Below, one piece after another: positions 1 to 8,641 of a stretch of DNA of 64,000 nucleotides. The translations under genes and the position numbers were made by a program. The DNA is taken from the NCBI RefSeq assembly GCF_000337515.1, contig NZ_AOIQ01000014.1:46903-110902 (forward strand), in the 5' to 3' direction. This DNA comes from Halovivax asiaticus JCM 14624 (GTDB taxonomy: Archaea > Halobacteriota > Halobacteria > Halobacteriales > Natrialbaceae). Numbering within the stretch: position 1 is the first letter of the stretch; every line of letters begins with the position of its first letter. Under the pieces are notes generated by a model. It was not told the DNA's origin. It did no database searches and saw only the letters and a program-made list of their open reading frames with translations.

Positions 1-168
1 GAACCCGTCGAGGAAAAGAAACGTCGCCAGGAGGAAGAAGAGCAGGCCGAACCAGACGTCCGCGAGCGGCAGGCCGAACAGCGGCCCGTCGGCGAGAATC
101 GACGGCGACCAGCCGGGTGTCGCCAGTACGGGACCAGCCGCACGGAGCGGTGATGTCAGCAAGACCAT
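1..168 (-). CDS. cydB: cytochrome bd quinol oxidase subunit II (CydB), N-terminal 56 residues, cut by window edge
   Basis: Only the first 56 codons are in the window. The ATG at 168 lies 5 bases after the CydA stop, so the two genes form a cydAB operon. The visible protein contains GLPLADVWFGLLFFLLATF and ends in LDGF, matching the first transmembrane helix of CydB (usual motif FxLDGFDxG). CydB is the membrane partner of CydA in the quinol-oxidising cytochrome bd terminal oxidase. The assignment rests on this helix and on the cydA neighbour. Confidence 0.85.
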   Translation of the reverse strand, partial: MVLLTSPLRAAGPVLATPGWSPSILADGPLFGLPLADVWFGLLFFLLATFLFLDGF

Positions 169-173
169 CCCGA

Positions 174-1613
174 TCAGCCGCCTCCCTCCCCCGCTCCCGT
201 CGGTCCGTCGGTCGACGCCGGCCGGTCGGTGTCCGACGACTCGTCACCGCCGACCGCCGGCGGGCCGGCGCGGATGATCCGATAGAGGACGTAGGTGTGA
301 ACGACGAAGATACCGGTGTAGACCACGGCGAACCCGGCGAGCGTGAGCGCGGCTTCGCCGCCAGTCAGGCCGGGCGAGACGCCGTCCCGGGTGCGCATGA
401 CGCCCTGGATGACCCAGGGCTGGCGGCCGACCTCCGTGACGATCCAGCCGAGTTCGACCGCGACGATCCCCAGCGGTGCGGAGAGCATCAGCGCCTTGTG
501 CAGGAGGTCGTCGGTCAGAAGGTCGCCGCGCCACCAGCGGAAGCCGCCCCAGAACGCGAGGAGGACGAACCAGAAGCCCAACGCGACCATGACGCGAAAC
601 GACCAGAAGACGATGGCGACGGGCGGTTGTGGCCCCGGGAACTCCTCTAAGCCCTGGATGACCGCCTGCGGGTCGCCGCCGCTCGCGAGCCACGACGCCC
701 CGCCGGGGATGCCGATGCCGAAGATGTCCTTCGCCTTCGGATCGAGCAGGTCGTTCACGTCGGTCGGGAACGCGACGATGTACTCGGGGACGTAGGCGTC
801 GGTCTCCCAGACGGCCTCCATCGCCGCGAATTTCTGGGGCTGGGTCTCGAAGACGTGGCGGGCGTAGAGGTCGCCGTGGATCACCTGCAGCGGCGCGGTG
901 ACGACGAGTGCGATGAGGCCGTACTTGAGGGTCGCCTCCCAGAACCGAACGTTCTCGATCGAGTAGCCCCAGACGTGGTGTCGGAAGACGTAGTAGGCGC
1001 CGACGCCGGCCATGAACAGCGCGACGGACTCGACGGCGGCGTTTTGCATGTGGACGAACATCCAGGGAAAGCGCGGGTTGGCGTAGGCCGCGATCGGGTC
1101 GACCAGCGTGACGATCGGTTGGCCACCCTCCCTGGCCAGTTCGTATCCGCGCGGCGTCTGCATCCAGGAGTTGGCGATCAGGATCCAGACGGCCGAGAGC
1201 CACGTGCCGACGCCGACGGCGATCGCCGAGAGCATGTACAGCGCGTTTCCGACCCGCTCGCGACCGAAGACGAAGACGCCGAGGAACGTCGCTTCGAGCA
1301 TGAACGCGAGGAGTCCCTCCAGCGCGAGCGGCCCACCGAACAGGTCGCCGGCGGTCGTCGAGAACGCCGCGAAGTTGGTCCCGAACTCGAACTCGAGGAC
1401 CAGTCCGGTCACCGTGCCGATGGCGAAGCTGACGGCGAAGATGCGCGTCCAGAATCGGCGAAGTTGCTCGTAGATCGCCTCGCCCGTCCGGATGTCCTTC
1501 CAGGTGAAGTAGATCAGAAAGGGAGCGAGCCCCATCGTGAGTACCGGAAAGACGATGTGGACGATCGTCGTCAGCGCGAACTGCAACCGACTGGCGAGGA
1601 CTGGGTCGATCAT
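174..1613 (-). CDS. cydA: cytochrome bd quinol oxidase subunit I (CydA)
   Basis: 479 residues from the ATG at 1613; longer upstream readings add unrelated sequence. CydA carries haems b558, b595 and d, oxidises quinol and reduces O2 in the cytoplasmic membrane. Seen here: His19 in TTIVHIVFP, Glu99 and Glu107 in the LEGLLAFMLEATF helix, His188 in WMFVHMQNAAVES and a GRQPW motif, all at positions expected for the family. About nine hydrophobic helices are visible. cydB follows 5 bases downstream. A divergent thioredoxin gene starts 263 bases upstream. High-affinity O2 use and nitric oxide/sulfide tolerance are known family traits; here they are inference. Confidence 0.95.
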   Translation of the reverse strand: MIDPVLASRLQFALTTIVHIVFPVLTMGLAPFLIYFTWKDIRTGEAIYEQLRRFWTRIFAVSFAIGTVTGLVLEFEFGTNFAAFSTTAGDLFGGPLALEGLLAFMLEATFLGVFVFGRERVGNALYMLSAIAVGVGTWLSAVWILIANSWMQTPRGYELAREGGQPIVTLVDPIAAYANPRFPWMFVHMQNAAVESVALFMAGVGAYYVFRHHVWGYSIENVRFWEATLKYGLIALVVTAPLQVIHGDLYARHVFETQPQKFAAMEAVWETDAYVPEYIVAFPTDVNDLLDPKAKDIFGIGIPGGASWLASGGDPQAVIQGLEEFPGPQPPVAIVFWSFRVMVALGFWFVLLAFWGGFRWWRGDLLTDDLLHKALMLSAPLGIVAVELGWIVTEVGRQPWVIQGVMRTRDGVSPGLTGGEAALTLAGFAVVYTGIFVVHTYVLYRIIRAGPPAVGGDESSDTDRPASTDGPTGAGEGGG

Positions 1614-1875
1614 GGCGTGTCGAGCGCGTTCGTGACGACCGCGCCGTCGGGGCTGCATCGGGGCAAGGACGGAGTCACTCGTCCCGATCCTGCATCGTTC
1701 GCACGGGTAGCCGTTGCGCTGGCTCTCACCGGACGAACCAGCGGACCGAGTTGACAATAGCTGACAACTGGGAGAGAGGCCCCTCGATGACGATCGCTAT
1801 CGGTCGCACCACGCCAGACGCTATTGTGCCCTCTACGCACAACTGTTATGTCGGTCGAGTCCGTACGTGTCGCGT

Positions 1876-2313
1876 ATGAGCGAATCACTCGACGACGAGC
1901 GCGCTCGCATCCGCGAGCAGAAGAAGCGAGAACTCCAGGAGCGCCTCGAAGACGGGGCCAGTCTCGACGACACCGGGAGTGAGACGACCGGGACGCCGAC
2001 CGACCCGATCCACGTCGACGGCCCCGATCACCTCTCCGAGGTCGTCTCGACGAACGACGTCGTCCTCGTCGACTTCTACGCCGACTGGTGTGGCCCCTGC
2101 AAGATGCTGGAACCGACGGTCGAGGCGCTCGCCAAAGAAAGCGAGGCGGCCGTCGCGAAGGTCGACATCGACGCCCACCAGCGCATGGCCCAGCAACACG
2201 GCGTCCGCGGCGTCCCGACGCTCGTCCTCTACGCGAACGGCGAACCCGCCGAACGGACCAGCGGGGTCCAGGACCGCGCCACGCTCGAGCGACTGATCGG
2301 GCAGTACACGTAA
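1876..2313 (+). CDS. thioredoxin with charged N-terminal extension
   Basis: 145 residues from the ATG at 1876; a GTG at 1867 is an alternative start. The C-terminal ~95 residues are a complete thioredoxin fold with the redox motif WCGPC at 71-75 (FYADWCGPCKMLEP) and the cis-Pro loop GVPTL. The first ~45 residues form a charged, probably helical extension (DDERARIREQKKREL) not found in minimal thioredoxins. Role: cytosolic dithiol-disulfide exchange. It is divergent from cydA. A TATTGTG element at 1822-1828 resembles the sites before the sulfur operons of this window. A TATA-like TGTTATG at 1844-1850 fits a near-leaderless transcript. Confidence 0.92.
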   Translation: MSESLDDERARIREQKKRELQERLEDGASLDDTGSETTGTPTDPIHVDGPDHLSEVVSTNDVVLVDFYADWCGPCKMLEPTVEALAKESEAAVAKVDIDAHQRMAQQHGVRGVPTLVLYANGEPAERTSGVQDRATLERLIGQYT

Positions 2314-2390
2314 TCGAATTCCACCGCCGGAGACGTACGTCCGACCGTCACCGATCACCCACGACCGACTGCGACACCACACATTCACCA

Positions 2391-2951
2391 ATGAGCCAGG
2401 ACTGGAAACGAGCGATCGAGGCCCAGCGCGAGGAAAAATCGCAGTACTTCGGCGAGCACCCGCACTCGCCGATCCCGCCCGCCGAACGCGAGAGCTTCGA
2501 CGGCCTCTCGTACTACGCGATCGACGCCGACTACCGGTTCGAGGTCCCGCTCGATCGGGACGACGACCCCGAACCCGTCACCGTCGGGACGAGCACGGAC
2601 GGCGAGCAGACCTACTACCGGTGTGGTGCGTTCACGGTCACGATCGACGGCGCGGACGTCGCCATCCAGGCGTACAAGGCGGATCCCGACGACGACCGGC
2701 TCTGGGTACCCTTCCGCGACGAGACCAGCGGCGACGAAACCTACGGCGCCGGCCGGTACATCGACCTGGAGACCGACCACCACCGGACGGCCGACGGCGA
2801 GTGGGTCCTCGACTTCAACGAGGCGTACAACCCCACCTGCGCGTACTCCGACCAGTACGAGTGTCCGCTCCCGCCAACGGAGAACTGGCTCGACGTGGCG
2901 ATCGAAGCCGGCGAACGGGCGTACGAACCCGATTCGGGGCGCCCGTTCTGA
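2391..2951 (+). CDS. DUF1684 family protein
   Basis: 186 residues. The order of motifs (W-R near the N-terminus, the SPIPPAER stretch, paired aromatic beta-strands, GRYIDLE, then DFNEAYNPTCAYS and CPLPPxENWL near the C-terminus) is that of the DUF1684 family, which is widespread and of unknown biochemical role. The two Cys near the C-terminus are part of that signature. It lies 77 bases after the thioredoxin gene on the same strand and could be co-transcribed. No signal peptide or membrane segment is visible. The family call is confident; no function is claimed. Confidence 0.85.
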   Translation: MSQDWKRAIEAQREEKSQYFGEHPHSPIPPAERESFDGLSYYAIDADYRFEVPLDRDDDPEPVTVGTSTDGEQTYYRCGAFTVTIDGADVAIQAYKADPDDDRLWVPFRDETSGDETYGAGRYIDLETDHHRTADGEWVLDFNEAYNPTCAYSDQYECPLPPTENWLDVAIEAGERAYEPDSGRPF

Positions 2952-2980
2952 GAACGTGACCGGACACCCGTTTTGAGCCC

Positions 2981-4624
2981 CTACTCGGCGAGAAACGTCG
3001 CCTCGAATCGACGGACACTCTCGTCGGTGCCCGCGAGGACGACCTCGTCAGCCGGTTCGAGCGCGAACGACGCCGAATCGAACGACGTGATCATCTCTCC
3101 GTCCCGAACGACGGCGAGGACGGTACAGCCGGTTTCGGCGCGCACGTCGGCGTCGACGACCGTCGATCCCGACAGACGACCGGCGGGGAGTCTAACGAGA
3201 TCGATCCGCGTGTCGAACGTGAGGACCGTCTCGTCGTCGAGGACGGTCGAGGCCAGCATCCGGCCGCTGACGGTCGCCAGCGACTGCACGTAGTCCGCCC
3301 CGGCCCGGTAGAGCTTGGGTTCGCTCTCGGGATCGTTCGCCCGCACGAGCACCTCGGCCTCGGGGTTCAGTTCCGCGACGACCAGTGTCGTGAAGATCGC
3401 CGTCGTGTCGTCGTTGACCGCGACGATGACGGCCGACGCGTCCGTGACGCCGGCCTCGCGAAAGACGTCTGGCTCCCGTGTATCGCCGACCACGTCGACC
3501 GCCGGGCCCGCTTCCCTGTCGATCACCGTCACGGCCGCTGCCGTCTCCGCGAGTTCAGCAGCGGCGGCCGCTCCGGCGTCGCCGTAGCCGGCGACGAGGA
3601 CGCGACGGCCAGCGAGTGAACGGATGGTGGACGTCGCCTCCTCGCGCAACACGGCGATCCGGTCCGGTGCCCCAGCGACTAGCAATCGGACGTCCTCGTC
3701 GAGTTCGACGGACGGCGGGATCGGGCTCTCGAAGCTCCCGCCGATCCACGCGCCGACGACGTCGACGGCGAAGCGATCGCCGAGTTCGACCTCGCCGGCG
3801 CGGCGGTTACAGAGGTCGCTGCCGGGATCGATCGAGAGTTCGATCAGTTCGAGGTCGTCACCGAGTTCGACGCCGTCCTCGACGACCGTCGTCACGCTGG
3901 TCGGCACGTGATGCGCGAGGCTCTCGCCGAGTAACTGGCGCGGTGAGAGGACGGCGTCCGCGCCGGCGATCCGGTGGTAGTGGGCCACGCTGGCGTCATC
4001 GACGATGGTGACGACCTCGATGTCGGAAACGGCTTCCCGCGCAGTGAGGACGATACTGGCGCTCGAGTCGTCCGCCGCGTCGGAAACGAGGGCCGCCGCT
4101 CGTTCGATGCCGGCGTCGCGCAGGACGTCGATCGACTCCGGATCGCCGTGGACGACCGTTCGTCCGGCGTCGTGTAAGTCGCGTGCACGGGCTTCGTCCG
4201 GTTCGAGGACCACGGCGTCGCGTCCGCGCGAATCGAGTTCGTCCAGGAACGCCTCGCCGCGCGAGGAGTACGTACAGAGGATCACGTGGTCGTCGGCGTC
4301 GGGCGCAGCCGTCGGGAGGCTCTCTTCGAGAGCGCGTTGCAACCACGGAACCGCGAAGACGTCCACCGCCGTGAGGATGAGTCCGATTCCAGTCAGTTGC
4401 ATGGTGATCACGAGGACGTTCATCTGTGGCGTATCCCAGCCCGCATCCTGGCCGTAGCCAGTGGTCGTGAACGACTGAAAGACTATCTCGAGTGCTTGAT
4501 ACCACGGACGTGGACGCCCCTCCCACGTCGCCATCCCGTACGCGTACAGGAGTGTGAAGAAGACCGTCGTCACGGCTACCAGCCCGAGGTAGTAGGCGGT
4601 CCGACGGGATCGGAGCAGCGACAT
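2981..4624 (-). CDS. two-TM potassium channel with tandem RCK (TrkA-N/TrkA-C) domains
   Basis: 547 residues from the ATG at 4624. The N-terminus holds TM1 (about 10-30), a pore loop with selectivity filter TTTGYGQ at 53-59, and TM2 (about 70-95). Two cytosolic RCK modules follow. The first (about 113-320) starts HVILCTYSSRG and lacks a clean GxGxxG nucleotide motif. The second (about 335-547) starts VLVAGYGDAG with GxGxxG intact. Tandem RCKs in one chain allow a ligand-gated ring from four subunits, as in BK/GsuK-type channels. Role: gated K+ flux, expected to matter in a salt-in halophile. The filter ends in Gln rather than the usual Asp. It is convergent with the DUF1684 gene. Confidence 0.9.
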   Translation of the reverse strand: MSLLRSRRTAYYLGLVAVTTVFFTLLYAYGMATWEGRPRPWYQALEIVFQSFTTTGYGQDAGWDTPQMNVLVITMQLTGIGLILTAVDVFAVPWLQRALEESLPTAAPDADDHVILCTYSSRGEAFLDELDSRGRDAVVLEPDEARARDLHDAGRTVVHGDPESIDVLRDAGIERAAALVSDAADDSSASIVLTAREAVSDIEVVTIVDDASVAHYHRIAGADAVLSPRQLLGESLAHHVPTSVTTVVEDGVELGDDLELIELSIDPGSDLCNRRAGEVELGDRFAVDVVGAWIGGSFESPIPPSVELDEDVRLLVAGAPDRIAVLREEATSTIRSLAGRRVLVAGYGDAGAAAAAELAETAAAVTVIDREAGPAVDVVGDTREPDVFREAGVTDASAVIVAVNDDTTAIFTTLVVAELNPEAEVLVRANDPESEPKLYRAGADYVQSLATVSGRMLASTVLDDETVLTFDTRIDLVRLPAGRLSGSTVVDADVRAETGCTVLAVVRDGEMITSFDSASFALEPADEVVLAGTDESVRRFEATFLAE

Positions 4625-4813
4625 ACGAACGAATGGGCACCCTACGGAGTTACCGATACCGGCTCTCCTGCGCACCCGTCTCGGAGCGAGCGGATCCACG
4701 GCCCGTCCGACGCGAACGGCACCCATAGCCGGCGCGATGGCCGAGCGACGCTGGCATAGCGTGGACTCCCGAACCTGATCGATTCGCAGACTGTCGAACG
4801 GTTCGGCCGACGA

Positions 4814-5569
4814 TCAGTGACTGTGGCCGAGCAGGGCGATCCCGTACATCACGCCGAGGCCGGCGACGAAGACGACGAAGTAGCCGAGTCGGTTGCGAAC
4901 CTCGGCCTCGGCGTTGATCTCCGGGATCAGGTCCGAGCTCGCGATGTAGATGAAGTTACCCGCGGCGAACGTGAGGAGCGCGACTGGCGGTTCGCCGACG
5001 ACGCCGGAGAGCGCGTAGCCGACGAGGCCGCCGAGGACGACCGTGAGCGCGGTCGCGAAGTTGACGGCGAGCGCGCGCACCTTGTCGAACCCGCCGTAGA
5101 CGAGGATGCCGAAGTCGCCGATCTCCTGAGGGATCTCGTGCAGCGCGATCGCGAACGCGGTGACCAGCCCGACCTCCACGTCGATGAGGAACGCGCCGGC
5201 GATGACGATCCCGTCGATGAAGTTGTGCAGCGAGTCCGAGACCAGCACGAGGTAGGTCACCGGTTCGTGTTCGTGGTCGGTGCCGTGGTGGTGGTGCCAG
5301 TGGATGAACTGCTCTAGCACGTAGAAGAACGCGAACCCGACGACGAGAGCGACGAACAGGCCTCGGGTGTGGAGCGATCCGTGCGAGCGGATCGCCCGCG
5401 GGAGCAGGTGGAAGAAGGCGCCCCCGAGCAGCGCGCCGGCGGCGAACGCGACGAGCCACAGGAGCAGCCGTTCGACCAGATGGTCGGCCAGATAGAGCGT
5501 GAAGACGCCGATCCAGGCGAACAGGCTGATGAGCAGCGTCGTGAGGAGTATCCAGCCGAGCGGACCCAT
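4814..5569 (-). CDS. ZIP family metal transporter
   Basis: 251 residues with about eight hydrophobic helices. Two ZIP metal-site motifs are intact: HNFIDG in TM4 and HEIPQE in TM5. A cytosolic His-rich loop (HWHHHHGTDHEHEH-like) lies between TM3 and TM4, typical of metal-sensing ZIP loops. Expected role: uptake of Zn2+ or another divalent cation across the cell membrane. It stands alone between the K+ channel and a UspA gene, with no metal regulator next to it. Substrate specificity cannot be read from the sequence. Confidence 0.92.
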   Translation of the reverse strand: MGPLGWILLTTLLISLFAWIGVFTLYLADHLVERLLLWLVAFAAGALLGGAFFHLLPRAIRSHGSLHTRGLFVALVVGFAFFYVLEQFIHWHHHHGTDHEHEPVTYLVLVSDSLHNFIDGIVIAGAFLIDVEVGLVTAFAIALHEIPQEIGDFGILVYGGFDKVRALAVNFATALTVVLGGLVGYALSGVVGEPPVALLTFAAGNFIYIASSDLIPEINAEAEVRNRLGYFVVFVAGLGVMYGIALLGHSH

Positions 5570-5709
5570 ATTGATACCGGGGCTTGCGAGCGAACCGTCA
5601 TAGCTTCTGCGTGTTCGGTCGAGCGGAGTGGGGCCTCACGCTTAGAGCGACGGTCACGTCGCTGACGATGTCCCCTACACGTATGTCACTCGCGGCCCAA
5701 CCGTCGCGT

Positions 5710-6549
5710 ATGTACGACCGAGTGCTCGTCCCCGTCGACGATCGCGAACCGTCGTCAGTCGCCCTCACGTACGCGCTCGAGGTCGCAGCCGCGTACGACG
5801 CGACGGCCCACCTGCTGTACGTCGCGGACACGAACAAGCCCAGCCAGGTACAGTACCAGGGCGCCGTTCTCGACGTCCTCGAGCAGGAAGGCGAAGAGGT
5901 GCTCGCAGACGCCAGCGAGCGGGCGACGAACGCGGGGGTTACCGTCGACGACGAACTCGTGCAGGGCGATCCGCGCCACGAGATCGTCGCCGCGTCCGAA
6001 GGCGCCGACCTCGTGGTGATGGGGACCCACGGCCGGAGCGGGATCGACGGCTACCTCCTGGGAAGCGTCACGGAACACGTCGTCAGAAAGACCGAGACGC
6101 CCGTGGTGACGGTCCGCGAGAAGGCGACGTGGACGTACCCCCACGAGCGGGTGCTCGTCCCGTTCGACGGCAGTCCCCACGCCCGCGATGCGCTCGAGCT
6201 GGCGACGGCCGTCGCCGCGGACACCGGAGCGACGCTGCACCTGCTCGGCGTCGTCGACGAACCAACCTTCGGCGCCTTCGGCTCGTCGACAGGAGACGAA
6301 GACGCCCGTGAACTCCTCGACGCCGCAATGGCCGACATCGACGACGTCCCAGTCGAGACGGTCGTCGAAAGCGGCGCCGTTCCGGAGACGATTCGGACGG
6401 TCGCGACGGACGCGGGGGCCGACCTGATCGTCATGGGCACCCACGGCCGCCAGGGCGTGAACGAGCGGCTCCTCGGCTCGACGACCGACCGCGTGCTCCG
6501 GAGTGCCCCGGTTCCCGTACTGACGGTCGGCTCCCAGACCGGCGACTGA
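5710..6549 (+). CDS. universal stress protein with two UspA domains
   Basis: 279 residues from the ATG at 5710 (MYDRVLVPVD), the canonical UspA start; upstream in-frame Met codons add unrelated sequence. Two UspA domains follow each other (about 1-140 and 145-279). Each ends in an ATP-binding motif: MGTHGRSG with LLGSVTEHVV, then MGTHGRQG with LLGSTTDRV. Tandem UspA proteins act as soluble nucleotide-binding stress proteins; the client process is unknown. It is divergent from the ZIP gene and appears monocistronic. Confidence 0.93.
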   Translation: MYDRVLVPVDDREPSSVALTYALEVAAAYDATAHLLYVADTNKPSQVQYQGAVLDVLEQEGEEVLADASERATNAGVTVDDELVQGDPRHEIVAASEGADLVVMGTHGRSGIDGYLLGSVTEHVVRKTETPVVTVREKATWTYPHERVLVPFDGSPHARDALELATAVAADTGATLHLLGVVDEPTFGAFGSSTGDEDARELLDAAMADIDDVPVETVVESGAVPETIRTVATDAGADLIVMGTHGRQGVNERLLGSTTDRVLRSAPVPVLTVGSQTGD

Positions 6550-6675
6550 GTCCGTCGAACGAGACGTCACCGCGCTCCCCGGACCCCAGTTCGATCCCTC
6601 TCGATTCTACCCGAATCCATCGGCGATCCGAACGGTACACACAACCCTATCCCGCTCGGTGTCGTCTCGTTCAGC

Positions 6676-7047
6676 ATGGCAGACACGAAGCGCGGTCGAG
6701 ACAAGCAAGCGCAAGACGAGGAAGAACGCCAGCGCGAGCGGGCGCTCGAGCAGGAACTCGAACGCGGCGACGAGGACGAGCCGGCGGCCGATAGCGAGCA
6801 GGGAGCAGTGGCCCTCGAAACCGCGGATCCGCCGACGTGTCACCGCCGAGACTGCAACGAGCCGGCGGCGTTCCGCGTGCTCGAGCGATACGAGGAGGAA
6901 ACCGGCCACGGCACCGTCGCGGCGGTGGCGGCGCTGTGTCACGATCACACCGCCGAAGAAGGGCCGGCGAACCTCGACGACGCCACCCCCGACTACGTCT
7001 TTCGTATCGATCCGATCACGGAGCCGGACGCTGCGGACGGCGAGTGA
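6676..7047 (+). CDS. conserved haloarchaeal hypothetical protein with putative zinc-binding Cys/His cluster
   Basis: 123 residues. The first ~45 residues are a highly charged, probably coiled-coil segment (EEERQRERALEQELERG). The rest holds CHRRDC followed by LCHDHT about 35 residues later, a C/H arrangement that could bind one zinc ion. No membrane segment is seen. I do not recognise a named family. It stands between a UspA gene and the haem genes without an obvious operon link. It is considered real because of acidic composition, G/C-rich third positions and the ordered Cys/His pattern. Confidence 0.7.
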   Translation: MADTKRGRDKQAQDEEERQRERALEQELERGDEDEPAADSEQGAVALETADPPTCHRRDCNEPAAFRVLERYEEETGHGTVAAVAALCHDHTAEEGPANLDDATPDYVFRIDPITEPDAADGE

Positions 7048-7266
7048 GGAACCGTGCTGACTGCGAGTGGCCTTTCTGACGAGAAATGCGAGGGTCGGAC
7101 CGCGAGTGAGACTGCCGCTCGCGACGAGTGTGACGACAGCACCCACGCCGGGTCGGCCGGATCGGGTTTTCGACCGGCCCTGCACTCGTGAGCACCCGAG
7201 CGACTCGATGGCATAGCCGCGCGGATCCCGACACACCGAAATGTATCGACTCGAAACTCTCGGGAG

Positions 7267-8586
7267 ATGACCGTCGGAGTCGTCGGCGCGGGGATGTCCG
7301 GACTGGCGCTCGTGCGAGCGATAGCACAGCACGGCGAGGAAGTAATCGCGTTCGAGGCCCGGGACGAGCCGGGGGGCGTCGTCCAGAGTCGCGAGGTCGA
7401 CGGCCGGGTCGTCGAGCTCGGGCCGCAACGGCTGCGCCTGACGCCGGGCCTCGAGTCGATGATCGACGACTACGACCTGGGGGACAGTCTCCGGTACGGC
7501 GCCGACGACCAGCCGATCTACGTCTACCACGACGGCGACCTGAAGGTCGCACCGCTGTCGGTCCGCGAGGCGATCACGACCGATCTCATCAGCCCGCTGG
7601 GCAAGCTCCGAATGCTGCTCGAACCGCTGTTCGGCCCGCCCAAACCCGGCGAGACCGTCGACGAGTTCCTTGTCCGGAAGTTCGGGACGCAAGCGGCTCG
7701 GCGGTACGCCGGCCCGCTGTACAGCGGCCTCTACGGCACCGACCCGCGCAACATGCTGATGGAGTACTCGCTCGGCCGCGTGCTCGAAAAACGCGGCATC
7801 GAGCGCAGCATCCTCCTGAACGTGCTCGCGTCGATCAGATCCGACCGCGAGACGCCCCCGATCGTCTCCTTCGACGACGGGGTCGGTGAACTCGTCGACG
7901 CTCTGTACGAGGCCCACGCCGATTCGATCCACCTGGGGACACCGGTCGAGGCGATCCGACCGGTCGATGGGCACGACGAGTCCGGCAGCGCTGGCGGGGA
8001 CGGCGGTACCGCTCGCTACGAACTCGAGACGGCCGACGGAATCGAGCGCGTCGACGACGTCGTCGTGACGACGCCGGCACCAGTCGCGGCCGACCTCCTC
8101 GAACCGGTCGACGCCGACCTCGCCGCGACCCTCGATCGCTTCACTTACAATCCGATCGGGATGGTCTTTCTCGACTCGGACTTCGAGGGCCAGGGCCTCG
8201 GCACGCTCGTCCCGCCGGACGCCGACGACGTCTCGATCAGCGGACTGACCTGGAACGCCAGTATCCTCGATCGCGACCGGCTCTACACGGCCTACCTCGA
8301 TCCACTGTCGTATCCGCCGCTGCTGGAGGCGACCGAGGGCGAACTCGGGCAGGTCGCGGCACGGGAGTTCGAGCGCATCACCGGCGCATCGGCGGAGCCG
8401 ATCCACGTCCACCGCTGGGAACCGGGCATGCCCGCCTACGACCGCTCCTGGACCGCGATGGACGACCTCGAACCCCCGGCAAGGATCCACCTCTGCGCCA
8501 GTTACGTGGGTCGGCCCGGGATCCCCGGCCGGATCCGCAACGCAGCGGCTCTCGCCGAACAACTCGTCGGCGGCACAAGCGAGTAA
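7267..8586 (+). CDS. hemG: protoporphyrinogen/coproporphyrinogen oxidase, HemY/HemG flavoprotein type
   Basis: 439 residues. An N-terminal FAD-binding Rossmann motif (VGVVGAGMSGLALVRA), a following Glu (FEARDEPGG), the GxVxELGPQRLR stretch and a C-terminal GRPGIPGRIRNA segment mark the flavin-dependent porphyrinogen oxidase family. It oxidises protoporphyrinogen IX or coproporphyrinogen III, late in haem synthesis. hemH begins 55 bases downstream on the same strand and hemE lies convergent beyond it, which supports the pathway call. Which of the two substrates is used cannot be decided here. Confidence 0.88.
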   Translation: MTVGVVGAGMSGLALVRAIAQHGEEVIAFEARDEPGGVVQSREVDGRVVELGPQRLRLTPGLESMIDDYDLGDSLRYGADDQPIYVYHDGDLKVAPLSVREAITTDLISPLGKLRMLLEPLFGPPKPGETVDEFLVRKFGTQAARRYAGPLYSGLYGTDPRNMLMEYSLGRVLEKRGIERSILLNVLASIRSDRETPPIVSFDDGVGELVDALYEAHADSIHLGTPVEAIRPVDGHDESGSAGGDGGTARYELETADGIERVDDVVVTTPAPVAADLLEPVDADLAATLDRFTYNPIGMVFLDSDFEGQGLGTLVPPDADDVSISGLTWNASILDRDRLYTAYLDPLSYPPLLEATEGELGQVAAREFERITGASAEPIHVHRWEPGMPAYDRSWTAMDDLEPPARIHLCASYVGRPGIPGRIRNAAALAEQLVGGTSE

Positions 8587-8641
8587 CGGACCGGCCTCCG
8601 GGTCCGAAGTGGCTAAACCGCTCCGGCGGCAAGCGTCGGGC

